64,000 bases of DNA from Eustoma russellianum (GCA_036186865.1 AP025041.1:1421879-1485878); one strand, 5' to 3'. Counted from the first letter of the stretch, positions 37,676 to 48,881 are shown. Notes: generated by a model not told the origin, from the sequence alone. Numbers and translations: made by a program.

Positions 37676-37776
37676 AATATACTGTATATGTATAGTTGTT
37701 TACATGATACCACTATCGGTTATAGGTATACTATATATGTATAGTTGTTTATATGATACCGCTATCGGTTATACGT
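37676..37776. repeat. Two-copy tandem repeat, about 50-bp unit
   Basis: The unit tatgtatagttgttta.atga followed by taccnctatcggttata occurs twice in a row with few differences. Confidence 0.85.
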
Positions 37777-38619
37777 AATGTGTCGTGTTTGGCTATTTTG
37801 ATTTGAAATTGATATGGTTTGACAAGACATGTAATATGAAAAACCTGCATTGCCAATAATGTTAACATATCATTGTTTAGTAATGATTTTGTTTAATAAA
37901 AACAAACAAACTTGGAATGGCGTTCTTTCTATTGTGAAGAATTACCCCGACGCATTGACATAGATGCCTGAATGGAGGCCCTACGAAAATGCGTGAGGAA
38001 ATTTCGACAAACAGAAAGGACAAGAAAGAAATCTTAAGTCTAAAGCGAAGACAAGTAGGTAGGTGTAGGAGGAGGGACAACTGACAGCTTCTAATTTTTT
38101 AAACAGAGTCCAGAGGTACATGACAGCGACGACAGCTGTAATACTGCTCCGCTAGCGGTTTCGCTTTTTTTTTTTTATTATTATTATGTGAGGTCGTTAC
38201 TATTTCCAGCGTCACACCTCTCTTACTTTTCTAAATAATTGCGGCAAGAAATTTCGATTGAGTGTTTATTGTTGAAGGAATTTGGCCTCCAATGTCAACC
38301 TAAAAACATATGAGAGGTAAATTAGGAACCCACCCCAAACCAAAAAGATTTATAAAAGATACAAATTAAGAATTCAACCGACTTCTAGATGGATAACGTT
38401 TTTTTACCATTAAAATCTCTTTTAGATGTACACCTACCAAAATTGCATTCATAATAATAAACTATGTAATTTTATTGAATGATCTGTAAGAGTACACACA
38501 TACAAAATGTGTATATTTTAATAAAACTACGTAGATTATCATTTTAACACTTTAATTTAGCATCTAACTTTAATATCTAATTCAACCCTACAAAATTGTA
38601 AGATGTCCTGGTACTTACG

Positions 38620-38852
38620 AGACCAGATCCTCTCCCTCTATTTTCCTTCACCCCACCCTCCACCGCACACCTCACTCTCCACTCCACCCTCCACCGCACA
38701 CCTCACTCTCCACTGCACGACACGTGGTAGCATGGGAAGATAGTGAGACTAGATGCGGGTTACCCTCATCTAACCTCATCACCACTGTCTGATGCCACGT
38801 GTTATGCAGTGAAAAGTGGGGTGAAAGGAAATGGGTGAAGAATCCTAACCCA
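38620..38852. mobile_element. Mutator-like foldback MITE, family M1 copy B
   Basis: Flanked by the perfect 9-bp repeat gtacttacg (38611-38619 and 38853-38861). Ends agaccagatcctctccc and, inverted, tgggttaggattcttcacc. Arms carry tgcacgacacgtggtag and gatgccacgtgttatgcag. It is longer than copy A because a cctccaccgcacacctcact unit is present twice near the left end. No ORF. It sits about 20 bases from an M2 element. Confidence 0.8.
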
Positions 38853-38879
38853 GTACTTACGGCAGCAACAACCACGACA

Positions 38880-39042
38880 GATGAGATCCTAGGAGGCTAA
38901 AAGTGAAGCTTCCAATCAAGCGTCGCCACGTGAACAAAATCATTTTTTTTTAATAAAAAAAATTGCAGCACCCCTTTGCTTTTGTATACGTGGCGACGCG
39001 TGATTGAAAGCTTCACTTTTAGCCTCCTATTTAGTTAGATGT
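38880..39042. mobile_element. Foldback MITE, family M2 copy 1
   Basis: Left arm gatgagatcctaggaggcta ... aagtgaagcttccaatcaag, then cgtcgccacgtg; the right arm is its near-perfect complement (acgtggcgacgcg, gattgaaagcttcactttta, gcctcct). The arms of about 60 bases enclose a T/A-rich loop. The far right end is diverged, so no target duplication can be read. Confidence 0.75.
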
Positions 39043-39049
39043 TATTCAC

Positions 39050-40535
39050 TGCTCTTTTTTCATACGTAGAAAACAGTGAACCAAGAAAGAATGTCGTGAG
39101 GCGTCGACGTATTCTAAGATAAGTCGGCGCAAATGGGGCAGTCGTAGTTAGATAACACTCAAAGCCCATAGGCCATAGTACCATGTACACGGACAACAAG
39201 GATGTTGATGTAATTAAACCTTTAACTTCCTGCGTAATTTGTAATATTACCATAAAAATTTTAAGTATAGGACTATGGAACAATAGAAAAAAAAAATTCA
39301 AAGAAATTTAACCCCCTTTAGATTAGTGGTTAAAGTTGAGACATAGTGGATATACTCTTAGATTTGACTTGCAGAAAATATATACATTCTGCGCATGGTG
39401 ATGCATATTATATGTCTAAAGGAAGTTATCATCTAGCAAGAATCATCAAAGTAGATTAATTCAAAGAACTGCACCAATCCAAACACAGGGGAGAAGGAAA
39501 CAATGAAGCTACTACAAACATAAAGGAACTTGAAAGCCGCTTGCGAGGAGAGTAGAAGCTTTGTTTGGCTACCCTTTTCTTTGATGCTTCCCACTATTAT
39601 TTACCTTTAGGCTGACTCTTCATTTTGGCTCTGTAGGTTCTGCTTGCTACTGCCAACGTGCAATCCATACTGGAATAATCATCGACAAGGACATTTTACA
39701 CAGAAATATAACCACAAGATTGAAAGAAATCACATCGATTATGTACACACTACACACCATGTAGAGCCTTCACACGGAAACAAGGAAAAACAGATGGATA
39801 AAAACATACAAGAAAACGAAATCAAAATGAATGTATACACAAAAAATGTGGTGTGCTGATCCTCAGACCTTGAACAGATATTGCCAAGAGTATCAAACCT
39901 CTCACAGGATACAATCATGAACAAATAGGATAACCCGACGAGTAAGCTAACCAAAGAGATAAGGAGGGACTTGACACTTCAGAAAGATTAGTCAAAACCA
40001 TAAAAAATATCTGGCCAGAGGATGTATGCTATATGAAAGAGCATCTCTAACATTTGAAGTACATATATTTATCTGTTGGTAGGAGAAGACAAGGTATTGA
40101 GTTCTTTTTTTTTTTTTCTTCTTTTCCTATATAAGGCTGTATAAGAGTAATTGTTTGATCCCACAGCTTTAGGAGACTCCCTTGAGATTCATGTCAACCA
40201 GAAAATCAAACGTCCACTAGCAATAATCAATAAACAAAAGGTATGCAATGCGTACAGGCAAGTGATCATACCACAGTCTACATCATATACCAATGCTTAT
40301 AGTTCAAACTGATAATCCAAAGTTGAAATACTGGGTTCAGAATCTGGTTACTTCGGGGCATGGCAAATTTAATTTGACTCGGTAGAATATGATTGGTAGT
40401 GAAGACCTAAGCTTTAGGCTTATGTGCAACTAAGCGCGCCGTCATCTCCAACAAGTGAAATGCATCTTTCAAACTTACCTTAGGAATTTAGCTCGGTTGA
40501 AGTTCGGAAATTTTAATGGATTTCTACGTCAGACT
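39050..40535. other. Intergenic region between converging TRM and tetraspanin genes
   Basis: AT-rich. The right part (up to about 40.5 kb) is probably the 3' UTR of the minus-strand tetraspanin gene. Open frames such as 39644-39859 are not protein-like. Confidence 0.4.
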
Positions 40536-42870
40536 TTATAAGGTTACCTTTTGTCTCATCCGGGAACTCCAAATGTCAAAATGACCTCCACCTTCGCCTC
40601 TTATACGCCTAGGTGGTTGGTTTAATGGTGAATGGAGTAGTGGCTCCTGAGGTTTCCCCGTAATCTCATACTCATCATCAGTGTCATAGTCCACTTTCTG
40701 ATTTACCAAGGCTCTGAGGATAATCGACAATGCCAGTGAACATACCTGAAATCAGTGACAACAACAAATAATCCAATAATCATAAGTCCTCATAAACACA
40801 ATCAATCACCGTGTTTGTTCTTATGCAATGAGATGATTTATCCATTAGCCACATTTCATCCACCTCATCTTTAATGTCTGTTATTTACAATCTTTTGCAT
40901 TAAACAGGCGGAATGTACAATGAATAAGAGACACGCCGATTATTCGGATGACGCAAAACTAAGAATCATAGGCAAACAGCATTTGGCAAGAATGTGTAGG
41001 ACAGTATTTTATAACACAGCTTGAACTAATTTTATAACACAGATATGCAGCGGCATACATATACTTATATAGTTACCACTAGAAGAACAAAGGATTCAGA
41101 GTACATAGAAGACTGAATGTTGAATTTTGCACCGGATAAAACTGGCAACTAGAGCACTAGTAAGAAGTCTATTTCCAATCTGTTCCAGAAACTAGATTCT
41201 CTTGCTAAATGCAATGCTATCTGCTGCCATGGCAGAGTAATCTAAGTGCACCGCTATATTGAGGATGGGAAAATTTGCCATGCTATGACAAAGGGAAGCA
41301 GCATCCAAGAACAATATCATATTGGATACAGGAGCCCAGTAAATTGGTGACTTAGAATTGCATATGGTTACATTTTACGCTGTAAATCAGGAAAAAGGTC
41401 ATGCATACAAGTGTCTAAGATAAGGGCAGAAGCATGCCTGAAGGGTGAGCACAAAAATCCCGACCCATTTACAAACAGTTGCATGGTCTTCCAGAAATTC
41501 ACGTAGACGATCTAGTTCTCCAGTAGTTTCAGGTGGAAGATCCTGGAAAAATGAATGTACTATATGAAATGACCTGCCTGACATAAACTGTGTGACACAT
41601 AATGCAAACATTTTAATATTACCTTCTCCCATTGGTGATCATATGCAATGAACGTCACCAAGCTGATTTCCAATAACATAAAAAGGCCTGCTAATAAAGC
41701 ATACTGTCAATGTTATATTAAGCTAAGGTTACCACAGGAAGATTAAGTCATCAGACTGACATTATGACTGTGACCAAACATGTTATCAGTTATCAGAAAC
41801 AAAACTGATACAACTAGAAATAAAAATTATTTAATACGGATGGAACAAGCACTAAATTATACTCCCTCCATCCCTAAAAATATTTTCACATTTTGACTTT
41901 TAAACTATGATCAAGTCAAAATGTGACAATATTTTCGGGATGGAGGGACTATCAGCAATATAAACAAAGAGGATACAAAATAAATATGCATGTAAATGCT
42001 ATATGATAGATACAAAGAGGATACAAAATAAAGGCAACAGCCGTTGATGGCTTCAGCTGCAATGTGGCCTACGAATGTAACACAACACAGTGAAACGCCC
42101 ACTCCCATAAATGCATATATGAACCTGTCAATTTTAAAAACAACCAATTAAAACTGAAGTTTTAGGCATACTAACCCAACATACAGAAAAGACCCTTCCG
42201 AAGGAAAAATGGTTGATTCAATAAACAAGATATCATATACAGACGCTAGCAACAAGGAAAAATGTAGTGTTTCGCTAGGCACATCCTGCATTAGTAGGTT
42301 GTGTAAAAATCTTGTATGTTCTTCTCTAATTTTATCTGTATTTTAACAACACCAGACGTAAGATTTTTACGTACGACAACAGAATGTCTTGTATAGGGAT
42401 TAGAGTCACCGGAGCATGGTGGCACATCAATCACGCTCCCCTTTCACACTTAAAAAAAGGAAAGAAACATTATGCGTCAAAGATTACTATATACAGAGAA
42501 ATAAAAAAAGATTTCACCTAATAGCAACATATTTGAGAAGCCAAAAATGATACCAGGGTTTAGGAAGAGAGTGGAAGCTGAGTTGAAGCCTCTCAGGAAT
42601 GTTCGAAACGAATGCAAAAAGGGAAATGGCGTCGAGAGGATTGAGAATTATTGAACCAGGAGGATTATTGGAGTAGGAAGGATAAGGAGCAAAAGGAGGA
42701 GGGGGAGAATTTGGGGGCAAATTTTGTTGGTTATCCCGCCAATGGTTAAGCATCAAGCACGAATAAATTAGCATTGATACACCCACGAAACTTTGCAAAT
42801 AATTCAAGAAATTCAGGATCAATCCCAGGAATCTGGGAATCCATGATGAAGACGACCGCCTCATTCTCAT
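40536..42870 (-). CDS. Tetraspanin, TOM2A/TET18-20 type
   Basis: Minus-strand exons 42870-42518, 42124-42025, 41703-41623, 41542-41438 and 40745-40536 join in frame to 282 residues. First membrane span about 24-41 (YLQSFVGVSMLIYSCLML), then LNHWRD and a Pro/Asn-rich loop. A second span with FMGVGVSLCCVTFVGHIAAE and GCCLYF (ending at residue 151) matches the TOM2A/TET18-20 signature. A third is LLAGLFMLLEISLVTFIA, and a fourth VGIFVLTLQVCSLALSIILR. The tail has the family DSDDE-like YDTDDEYE. Plant proteins of this group are endomembrane scaffolds; TOM2A is a host factor for tobamovirus replication. Odd: intron 4 begins CAG|GCATGC, so a GC-AG intron is needed for continuity, and the 5' splice site of intron 2 is duplicated 48 bases downstream. 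Intron 2 also holds a MITE. Confidence 0.87.
41862..41949. mobile_element. Stowaway-like MITE, 88 bp
   Basis: Ends ctccctccatccct and, inverted, gtccctccatcccg, flanked by TA on both sides (41860-41861 and 41950-41951), the mark of Tc1/mariner-type Stowaway elements. The interior is a near-perfect hairpin around acattttgactt and aagtcaaaatgt. It lies in intron 2 of the tetraspanin. Confidence 0.9.
41964..42032. repeat. Tandem duplication covering a 5' splice site
   Basis: The word acaaagaggatacaaaataa occurs at 41964 and again at 42012, 48 bases apart. On the minus strand each copy contains tttatttt|gtatcctc; the right copy is the donor of intron 2, the left one an exact second donor inside the intron. 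Confidence 0.9.
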
Positions 42871-43205
42871 TGTTATATCTTCGCCTTTTTTTCTTTTTTT
42901 CTTTTTTTTTTAAACTATCACTACCATAAATACCTATCGGATGTCGTTATACTTTTGAACGGACGTAGTGGAAAGACTATTAGATTTTGATTTTACGAAT
43001 TTATTATTGATGAAACCAATAAAAACTTGCATTACACATAAAGTCATGTTCTGGGCTTTGGTTTTGCCAATGCATTATGTAGAAGGGTCTTGCTTTGTCT
43101 ATAATGGGCTTTGGATCATCAAAGTTGTCTTAACCAAGAATATAGACTCTAATGCATTTGATGCTTATGGACATCAAAAAGCATGTACAACATATTTTCC
43201 GAAAA

Positions 43206-43318
43206 TTGGAGGCTCGTTTGGCTCGAGCTCGAGCTCGAACTCGGCTCGAATAAAAGGTTAATGAACAGAGCTTGAACAACGCAATGTTCGGCTCGTTCGG
43301 CTCGTTTACGGCACTAGT
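43206..43318. repeat. Family F3 repeat, shortened copy
   Basis: Contains ggctcgagctcgagctcgaa, ataaaaggttaatgaacaga and gttcggctcgtttacgg as in the 28.2-kb copy, but the left end and middle are missing. Confidence 0.55.
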
Positions 43319-43388
43319 CACTGGTATCATATGTATAAAAGAAACTTGCATCACATTTTAGATGTAACTATGTACCTCTAGTTAATGC

Positions 43389-43562
43389 GTCTCTTGAATT
43401 ATTTAATAACTTAATTATGCAAGAGGCTTTAAGGATAGATTTTTCGTGTTCCTAAGTATTATTATAATAATCTTTTGTCTCTTGAATTATTTAACAACTT
43501 AAGTGTTAAAGAGGTTTTAAGGATAAATTTTTTGTGTTTCTAAGTGTTGCTATAATTGTAGA
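43389..43562. repeat. Two-copy tandem repeat, about 90-bp unit
   Basis: gtctcttgaattatttaa ... ttttaaggataaatttttt ... gtgtttctaagt occurs twice back to back with moderate divergence. Confidence 0.75.
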
Positions 43563-43564
43563 TT

Positions 43565-44440
43565 ATCAATATCAATCTGTTTTGAACTAGACAAGTATTC
43601 GAGCAGTAATTACTCGGGATCGCACATTATGTTTCAAGTTTTAGCGTTTGTTCGAACTTGATAACGTTACTATGACAATGTTACTGTATGACATAAGTAT
43701 TGGTTCACATTTAAGACTTTTCTTCTTGTTGGCTTGAAATAATTAATTCTTGCTGATATTTATGACATATGCATATTCATATGTATCATGCAACAATCTT
43801 TATATTATCCAATATAGGCTTGTGGGTTTCTAAAACCAAATCAAACAATAAAATTATATAAATAAAATGTCTCTTAGTCCCTGTGGTTGATCCGAAGTAG
43901 TCATTTTGCCCTTTGAAAAAATATTATTTCCCAGTTTGTGTTGAAATTGAATCTTGGTTTATTCTAGCACCCCAACATTCAATCCACAGGCGTTGTGACC
44001 AAGCCAAATAATTTAATTTGGTTTTCGATCCGATCACAAAAAGCATCAATTATACATTATGACCCTTGCTATCGTGAAAAGACCCCGTGACTTGAATAAC
44101 TGTATACCATTTATCATAAACAATATTTGCATGTGTGGGAGTAAATGCCTCGTTGAAAAAGCGTTCCAATTTCCTTTTCTTTTGTTTGTCTGCAACTACC
44201 ATTTTTTCTCTAAGTAAAATATTTCATCTTATAATTCTAAATTAGAATAATCCATATTCCTTCTTTTTTTTCAGTTGTATGTTCACGAGCATCGTTGATA
44301 GCTTTCATCTTAACATTGTTCATTCATTAAAACATTGATCCCTATCTTACTATCGCATCATTTCCACCGTCTCAGTTCCAATGAGTTTTTGTAGAAAATA
44401 CAAATCAAGTTTGTTTATCGATTTCTGAGATGGGAAGTCT
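43565..44440. other. Gene-free AT-rich interval
   Basis: No gene and no named repeat seen. Confidence 0.45.
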
Positions 44441-44444
44441 TTAC

Positions 44445-44607
44445 GGGACCAGATTCTCTCACCACAATTCTTTCACCAACTTTCCCACCGCACGACACCA
44501 GGAGAGGATGGCGAGGTTAGATTAGGATCAACTCCATCTAGCCTCAGCACCCTCCCCTATTGCTACGTGTCGTGCGGTAGGGAAGTGGGTGAGGAGATTT
44601 AAACTCA
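44445..44607. mobile_element. Foldback MITE, family M1 copy C
   Basis: gggaccagattctctcacc at the left, gtgaggagatttaaactca at the right; arms ccaccgcacgacacc and gctacgtgtcgtgcggta. The left arm has lost the ACGTG core. The target duplication is not visible, so this copy looks older. Confidence 0.7.
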
Positions 44608-44649
44608 ATATTTGCTTGGTGTATTCAAGGTGTCAAGCATAAGCCCGTT

Positions 44650-44775
44650 CTTTTATAAAGAGTTGGCGGTAAGACTCTGACAGCCACAGTGCGGCTGCTA
44701 AAAGTCGAACCGACGCACTTATATATTACAATCTATTATCTAAGTATCAGCTGAGCTATGTCTTGGAGCCGATCA
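44650..44775 (-). repeat. tRNA-like SINE head
   Basis: On the minus strand gacatagctcagctgatact and gcgtcggttcgactttta resemble A and B boxes of a tRNA-derived SINE. A similar spacing is seen near 29310-29400. Confidence 0.4.
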
Positions 44776-45364
44776 TCCAACTTAGTTTGACCCTTTGCGG
44801 GGTGTATATTATCACAAATTTACGTTACCGGGAGAAAATTGATTTTTAAAAAAATAGAAAACACAACCAAAAGACAAAAAGGTAAGTACGACTTTGTAGA
44901 AAAATCGAAAAGGAGTTTAATGGCCGGAAAAGAAGGTTATATAAAGGGACGACGTTGCTTGCGGAGGAGCATATGTCTTCTGGACCCATTGGGTATTAAA
45001 GTTTGCAAATTCTAGTTACGAAATTCAAATCATGTAATTAGTGCCCTTGTTTATGGTAAACTTTTCATTATTACAAGTTATATAAATAATATTATAATAA
45101 CAAAGCAGCATCGTCATCGAAAGTATATTTAATCCAATGTGTTAAGGAAACTGTGCATGTAAATTACTTTAGATGAAATCATAAGAATACAACTTCTATG
45201 TAATGAATAACATGTATAACGAATATCCCAAAGATATACCAGAAATGTCATTAGGATTAATATCTGCATTAGTAAAATTGTGAGACCGACGCAAAACCGT
45301 ACACTCGTGTTTGTTTTTTAAAAAAATTAACTTCTTTTTTTTTTCATTCATAGCTATGTATATG

Positions 45365-45484
45365 TATTGTGAGGGTGGGTTTTCGAGTTTTGGTTTGTGA
45401 CCTTGACGTTATTGGTTTGAACAGTATTGTGAGGGTGGGTTTTCGAGTTTTGTTTTGTGACCTTTACGTTATTGGTTTGAACCG
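45365..45484 (+). repeat. 60-bp tandem duplication
   Basis: tattgtgagggtgggttttc through ttattggtttgaac is repeated exactly twice (45365-45424, 45425-45484) with about two differences. It forms the head of an S1 SINE copy that continues to about 45597. Confidence 0.92.
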
Positions 45485-45597
45485 CGAAAACAGTTATTTA
45501 CACAAAGTGTAAAATAAGACTGTGTAGATCAGATCACGAAGCAATCCAGCTTCTTCTCGGATCTTGCGTAAACGATGAGGCGTAGTGTGTTGAGAAT
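45425..45597 (+). repeat. tRNA-derived SINE, family S1
   Basis: B-box-like ttggtttgaaccg, then cgaaaacagttatttacac, aaagtgtaaaataagactgt, tagatcagatcacgaagc, ttctcggatcttgcgtaaac. Its 3' part is interrupted by the solo LTR that follows. Confidence 0.6.
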
Positions 45598-45717
45598 CTC
45601 ACATTGACTAATTTGAGAGAAAATGCATGACTTATATGAGGATGAGATACCACCACCCATTCTCTTAAGGTTTTGAGTAGATATAGGCCTCAGCTCATGT
45701 AAGCCCAATTTTCAACA
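45598..45717. mobile_element. Small solo LTR (TRIM/SMART-like), 120 bp
   Basis: Begins TGTTGAGAATCTCAC and ends ATTTTCAACA (TG...CA), flanked by the perfect 5-bp repeat tagtg (45593-45597 and 45718-45722). The size and the terminal tgttga/tcaaca pair fit the LTR of a small non-coding retrotransposon left alone after recombination between LTRs. Confidence 0.75.
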
Positions 45718-45749
45718 TAGTGAACCTTGAACTGGCTATGTGTATGTGA

Positions 45750-46649
45750 TGATGTCTGAATTGATCACCAAGTAATCGTTTGATGTGGTGCCGTTAGAAC
45801 TCCGTCAATTGTCTGTAGCAAGGGAACTGCTGACCTGCACAAAGAGAAAGAGTCAGAGGACCCGGGATTTATGGCCCCGGGTAATACCCTCCGACGCTCA
45901 AGTCAGTCTGGGCCATTTATGTAGAGAGGTTTATATATGAATGAAGGTTTATAGGAACTGAGTTGTTCTCGTAAAACCTGTATTTTCACTGTGGGGAAGA
46001 TGAGTAATTTCTGTGGATTTGATGTTACCTCCCTCTCTCTCCTGCTGTTCGGTCTGTTTTATGTGACGGCTTGGGCCAATGCATGGGCTGAGCTTTGATA
46101 TTGTGACAGGCAAGGAGGTCAGTCAGATGACACTTGCTCTCGCATGCTCGCCACGTGACTCAATGCTGAGCTGAATAAGCTGGTTCGGGACATCTGGCTG
46201 GGAGTTTTGCCCGGTAGAATTACCTGGGGTAAACTCCTAGAACCGTGATGAAGTCTTCTAGAAGCGCTTTAGAGTGCCCGAGATGGCTGATGGTGTGGGA
46301 CCAACATGCCGAGATGAAAGTGGCCGACTCCAAGGAGCAATGAGAGGCCTTTCGTGATGCTTGTGACTGATGCCAGTATGGGTGGTATGTGACCAATGAA
46401 TAGACCAGATCTTTGGCCGAGTTCAACTCTTTGGCCGAGATAAGACTGCGGGCCGAGATGAGACCTTGGAACCAAAGATGATTTAGGCCTTTTAACCGAG
46501 GTAAATTCCTTAACCCCTTGAGGGTACCGAGAGCATATGGCCGAGACAACCATAAAGTCAAGTGGGCGTGATGACGATGGGGCCCTATGGCCGAGATGGA
46601 TTGCGTGGTCATCCTCCGGGCCGACCCACCATACTTCGCCATTTCTTAC
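45750..46649 (-). repeat. Probable gypsy (Tat-type) LTR, minus orientation
   Basis: On the minus strand it starts near TGTAAGAAATGGCG, has a TATA-like catatataaacc (about 45926), then gacttgagcgtcggagggt and caggtcagcagttccc, and ends near attcagacatca. The gag ORF ends 47 bases before its start, so it is placed as a 3' LTR. Boundaries are approximate. A 140-codon frame inside it is not a gene. The same motif appears at 52.2 kb. Confidence 0.5.
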
Positions 46650-46695
46650 ACCTTATCAAGTGTTGACCGTTATTGACTAACGGGGCCGTTATTGA

Positions 46696-48345
46696 CTAAC
46701 GGGGGGAACTTCTTGGCTCATCAATTGCCCCTTTCGGGGAAGGTCCAGTAGACGTACCTGACGAGCTGGGACCGCCGGGATTTGGCTGTGACGGACCACC
46801 CGAGATGGTGTAGATTATGGAATTGATTTGTGGCTGAACTGCAGCCTCTTGCTGATCTCGATCCCCATCATCATCCGACCTGGGATGTGCTGGGGGTACC
46901 TCAGGTCGGCACTTATCCTTCTGCTCATTCATCCGGAAGTTTAAACGGTTATGAAGCCGAGAACGCGGATCATAGAATTGTTTTAAATGTCCCAACTCAA
47001 TTAACTTCCGAATTGCTTGAGCTAATTGCCGACAATCTTCAGTGTCATGGCCGACATCACGGTGATATCGGCAATACAACTTTGGATCCCTCTTGTCCCT
47101 GGGTCCTGCCAAGGGCTTCGGGTCCGTTCTTAGGCCATCTCTTTCCATGACGGCCAAAATTCTATCTTTTGAAGCCAGAAGGGGTAATCCTTCTTGACCT
47201 CGCTTGCCTCGAGCACCAAGGCGATCAAACGCACTGCGCCGTTCGCGTTGGTCTTCAAGTCGAATTGCTCGGGAGCTGGGCCGAGCCTCCCGCCGAGTAC
47301 TCTGCTCGGCTTCTTTTTTCAATCGATTTGCCTCCTCTCCTCGGGCAAACTGATGCGCCTTTTCCAGGCACTCTCTCAAAGTAGTAGGCCCCTCCTCGGC
47401 AAGCTGTGAAAAGAGGCGGCCTGCTCTGAGACCGTTAATAAATGCTGCGGCTTTCACTCCTTCATTTCGATCACTGACCTGCAGTGATTCGTCAGAAAAA
47501 CGCCGCATATACTTCAGTATTGACTCCTCCGCACCTTGCTTCAAGGTCATAAGGTGCGAAGAATTCTTTATAAATGGCGCACTCGACACAAATTGAGACT
47601 TAAACTTTTGTGCCAGCTGTCTGAAGGAATCCACCGACTGGGGTGGAAGCTCTTGAAACCACCTTCTTGCCTTCCCCCGCAAGTACATGGGGAAAGTCTT
47701 ACAACAGAGTGGGTCCGGTGCATTTTTTAGGTTCATTGCCGTTTGGAACTGAAAGAGATGATCTGTTGGATCAGATGTACCATCATATGTGTCCATCTTT
47801 GGCATCTTAAAGCTATCCGGTGCTGAATACTCTGCGATATCCCAGGAAAATGGACTTTTCTGGACCACCCTCAAATACTCCGGGTTAAGTTCTTCATGTC
47901 GGCTCCTCGGCCTGCGAGGATCCGCTTCCTGTCGAACACTTTTAAAGGATTTAGGCTTTATACCCAGGCGCTGCCTAGGCATTGGCACCGACTCTAGCGT
48001 AGTGGCTCTGTCATCACTGCGCCTAGCGTCACCCATAAACCCCTGAGGACGGTGAGAAGAGTGCAACTGGGTCTTCTCCTTCGGATGAAAAGACGTAGAA
48101 TCTTCCCCCATATTCCCCGTCTCGGGTCTCTTCCCTTTAAGCCGTTCCACCACAGCTTCGAATACATCCAAGTTTTCGGCCACATAATTCATGGCCTTAT
48201 TTCTCTCATCCGCGGTTATACCCGGGACCTTCTTCCTTTCTGGCTCGGTCCTCCTGGAATCCTGTCCAGGATGAACTGAGCGGGCCTCTTTTCGTCGTTG
48301 ATGATTAGAGGACTCTCCTAACCCCTCACGGGCGTCTTTACCCAT
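46696..48345 (-). pseudogene. Ty3/gypsy gag ORF, no pol
   Basis: 549 codons, intact. A basic N-terminus is followed by the retrotransposon gag domain (MYLRGKARRWFQELPPQSVD, FRQLAQKFKSQF, LKYMRRFSDESL, AAFINGLRAG) and the C-terminal knuckle CRYHRDVGHDTEDC, the CX2HX4HX4C variant seen in Tat/Athila-type elements. It ends in a Pro/Ser/Gly tail at a stop only 47 bases from a presumed LTR. Protease, RT, RNase H and integrase are absent in this window. It could be a non-autonomous gag-only element or a fusion of two elements. Confidence 0.85.
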
Positions 48346-48401
48346 TTGGGCTGACTTGTTTTAGTAAGACGGTATAATTGATAAAAATTAAGTGACGGAG
48401 G

Positions 48402-48425
48402 TTCGGCCCTCCTTCTAGCGCCAAT
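48402..48425 (-). promoter_or_regulatory. Putative gypsy primer-binding site
   Basis: Minus-strand tattggcgctagaaggaggg lies about 60 bases before the gag ATG, where a primer-binding site belongs. The tggcgc start is common in plant gypsy PBS sequences. The primer tRNA is not identified. Confidence 0.45.
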
Positions 48426-48881
48426 AGTATGTATTGTATCCGCTGCAAAAGGAAAATATCGAAGGCCTCAACGATTTCGTACTAGTTGGTTTCGAACGAT
48501 ATTTTGAGAAATAAAATCAGAGACAGGGTACCTACGCCATTGATTTCCACGAAACATGGTACTCTGTGCCCCATATGAGCAAGAATTTTGACAACTAACT
48601 AAACTGTGAAGCAACAAATGTGATCAAACAAATAAACTGGACAATTACGTAATGATCAATATGAAATCATGATGTAGAAACTTAAAGATGAAAGAACATA
48701 GCAAAGAAAGAGTTCCCAGAGAAAGTTTGGCTACAATATGAACTGAATTTACTGAAGGAAAATCTTTATTTTCATTCATCAAACTGTACATTACATCTCT
48801 ATATATACACACAATGCTAAGCTACATAATACGCACGTGTAGAATATAAAATAGCCGTCTGCTTTAACACCTAAGCTTTCC
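48426..48881 (-). repeat. LTR-like sequence upstream of the gypsy gag
   Basis: In minus orientation it holds a TATA-like gtgtatatatagagatg (about 48800), then aatgaaaataaag and an end ...gcggatacaata just before the putative PBS. This is the layout of U3-R-U5. However, I cannot align it to the sequence at 45.75-46.65 kb, so the two ends of the element do not look like one LTR pair. An M1 MITE occupies its far side. Confidence 0.4.

Noticed and set aside
46220..46642. 140-codon minus-strand frame next to the gypsy gag
   Set aside because: Lies within the presumed LTR, matches no gag or pol domain, and has no continuity with the gag frame.
46830..48279. Several plus-strand frames opposite the gypsy gag
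   Set aside because: Shadow frames of the real minus-strand gag ORF.
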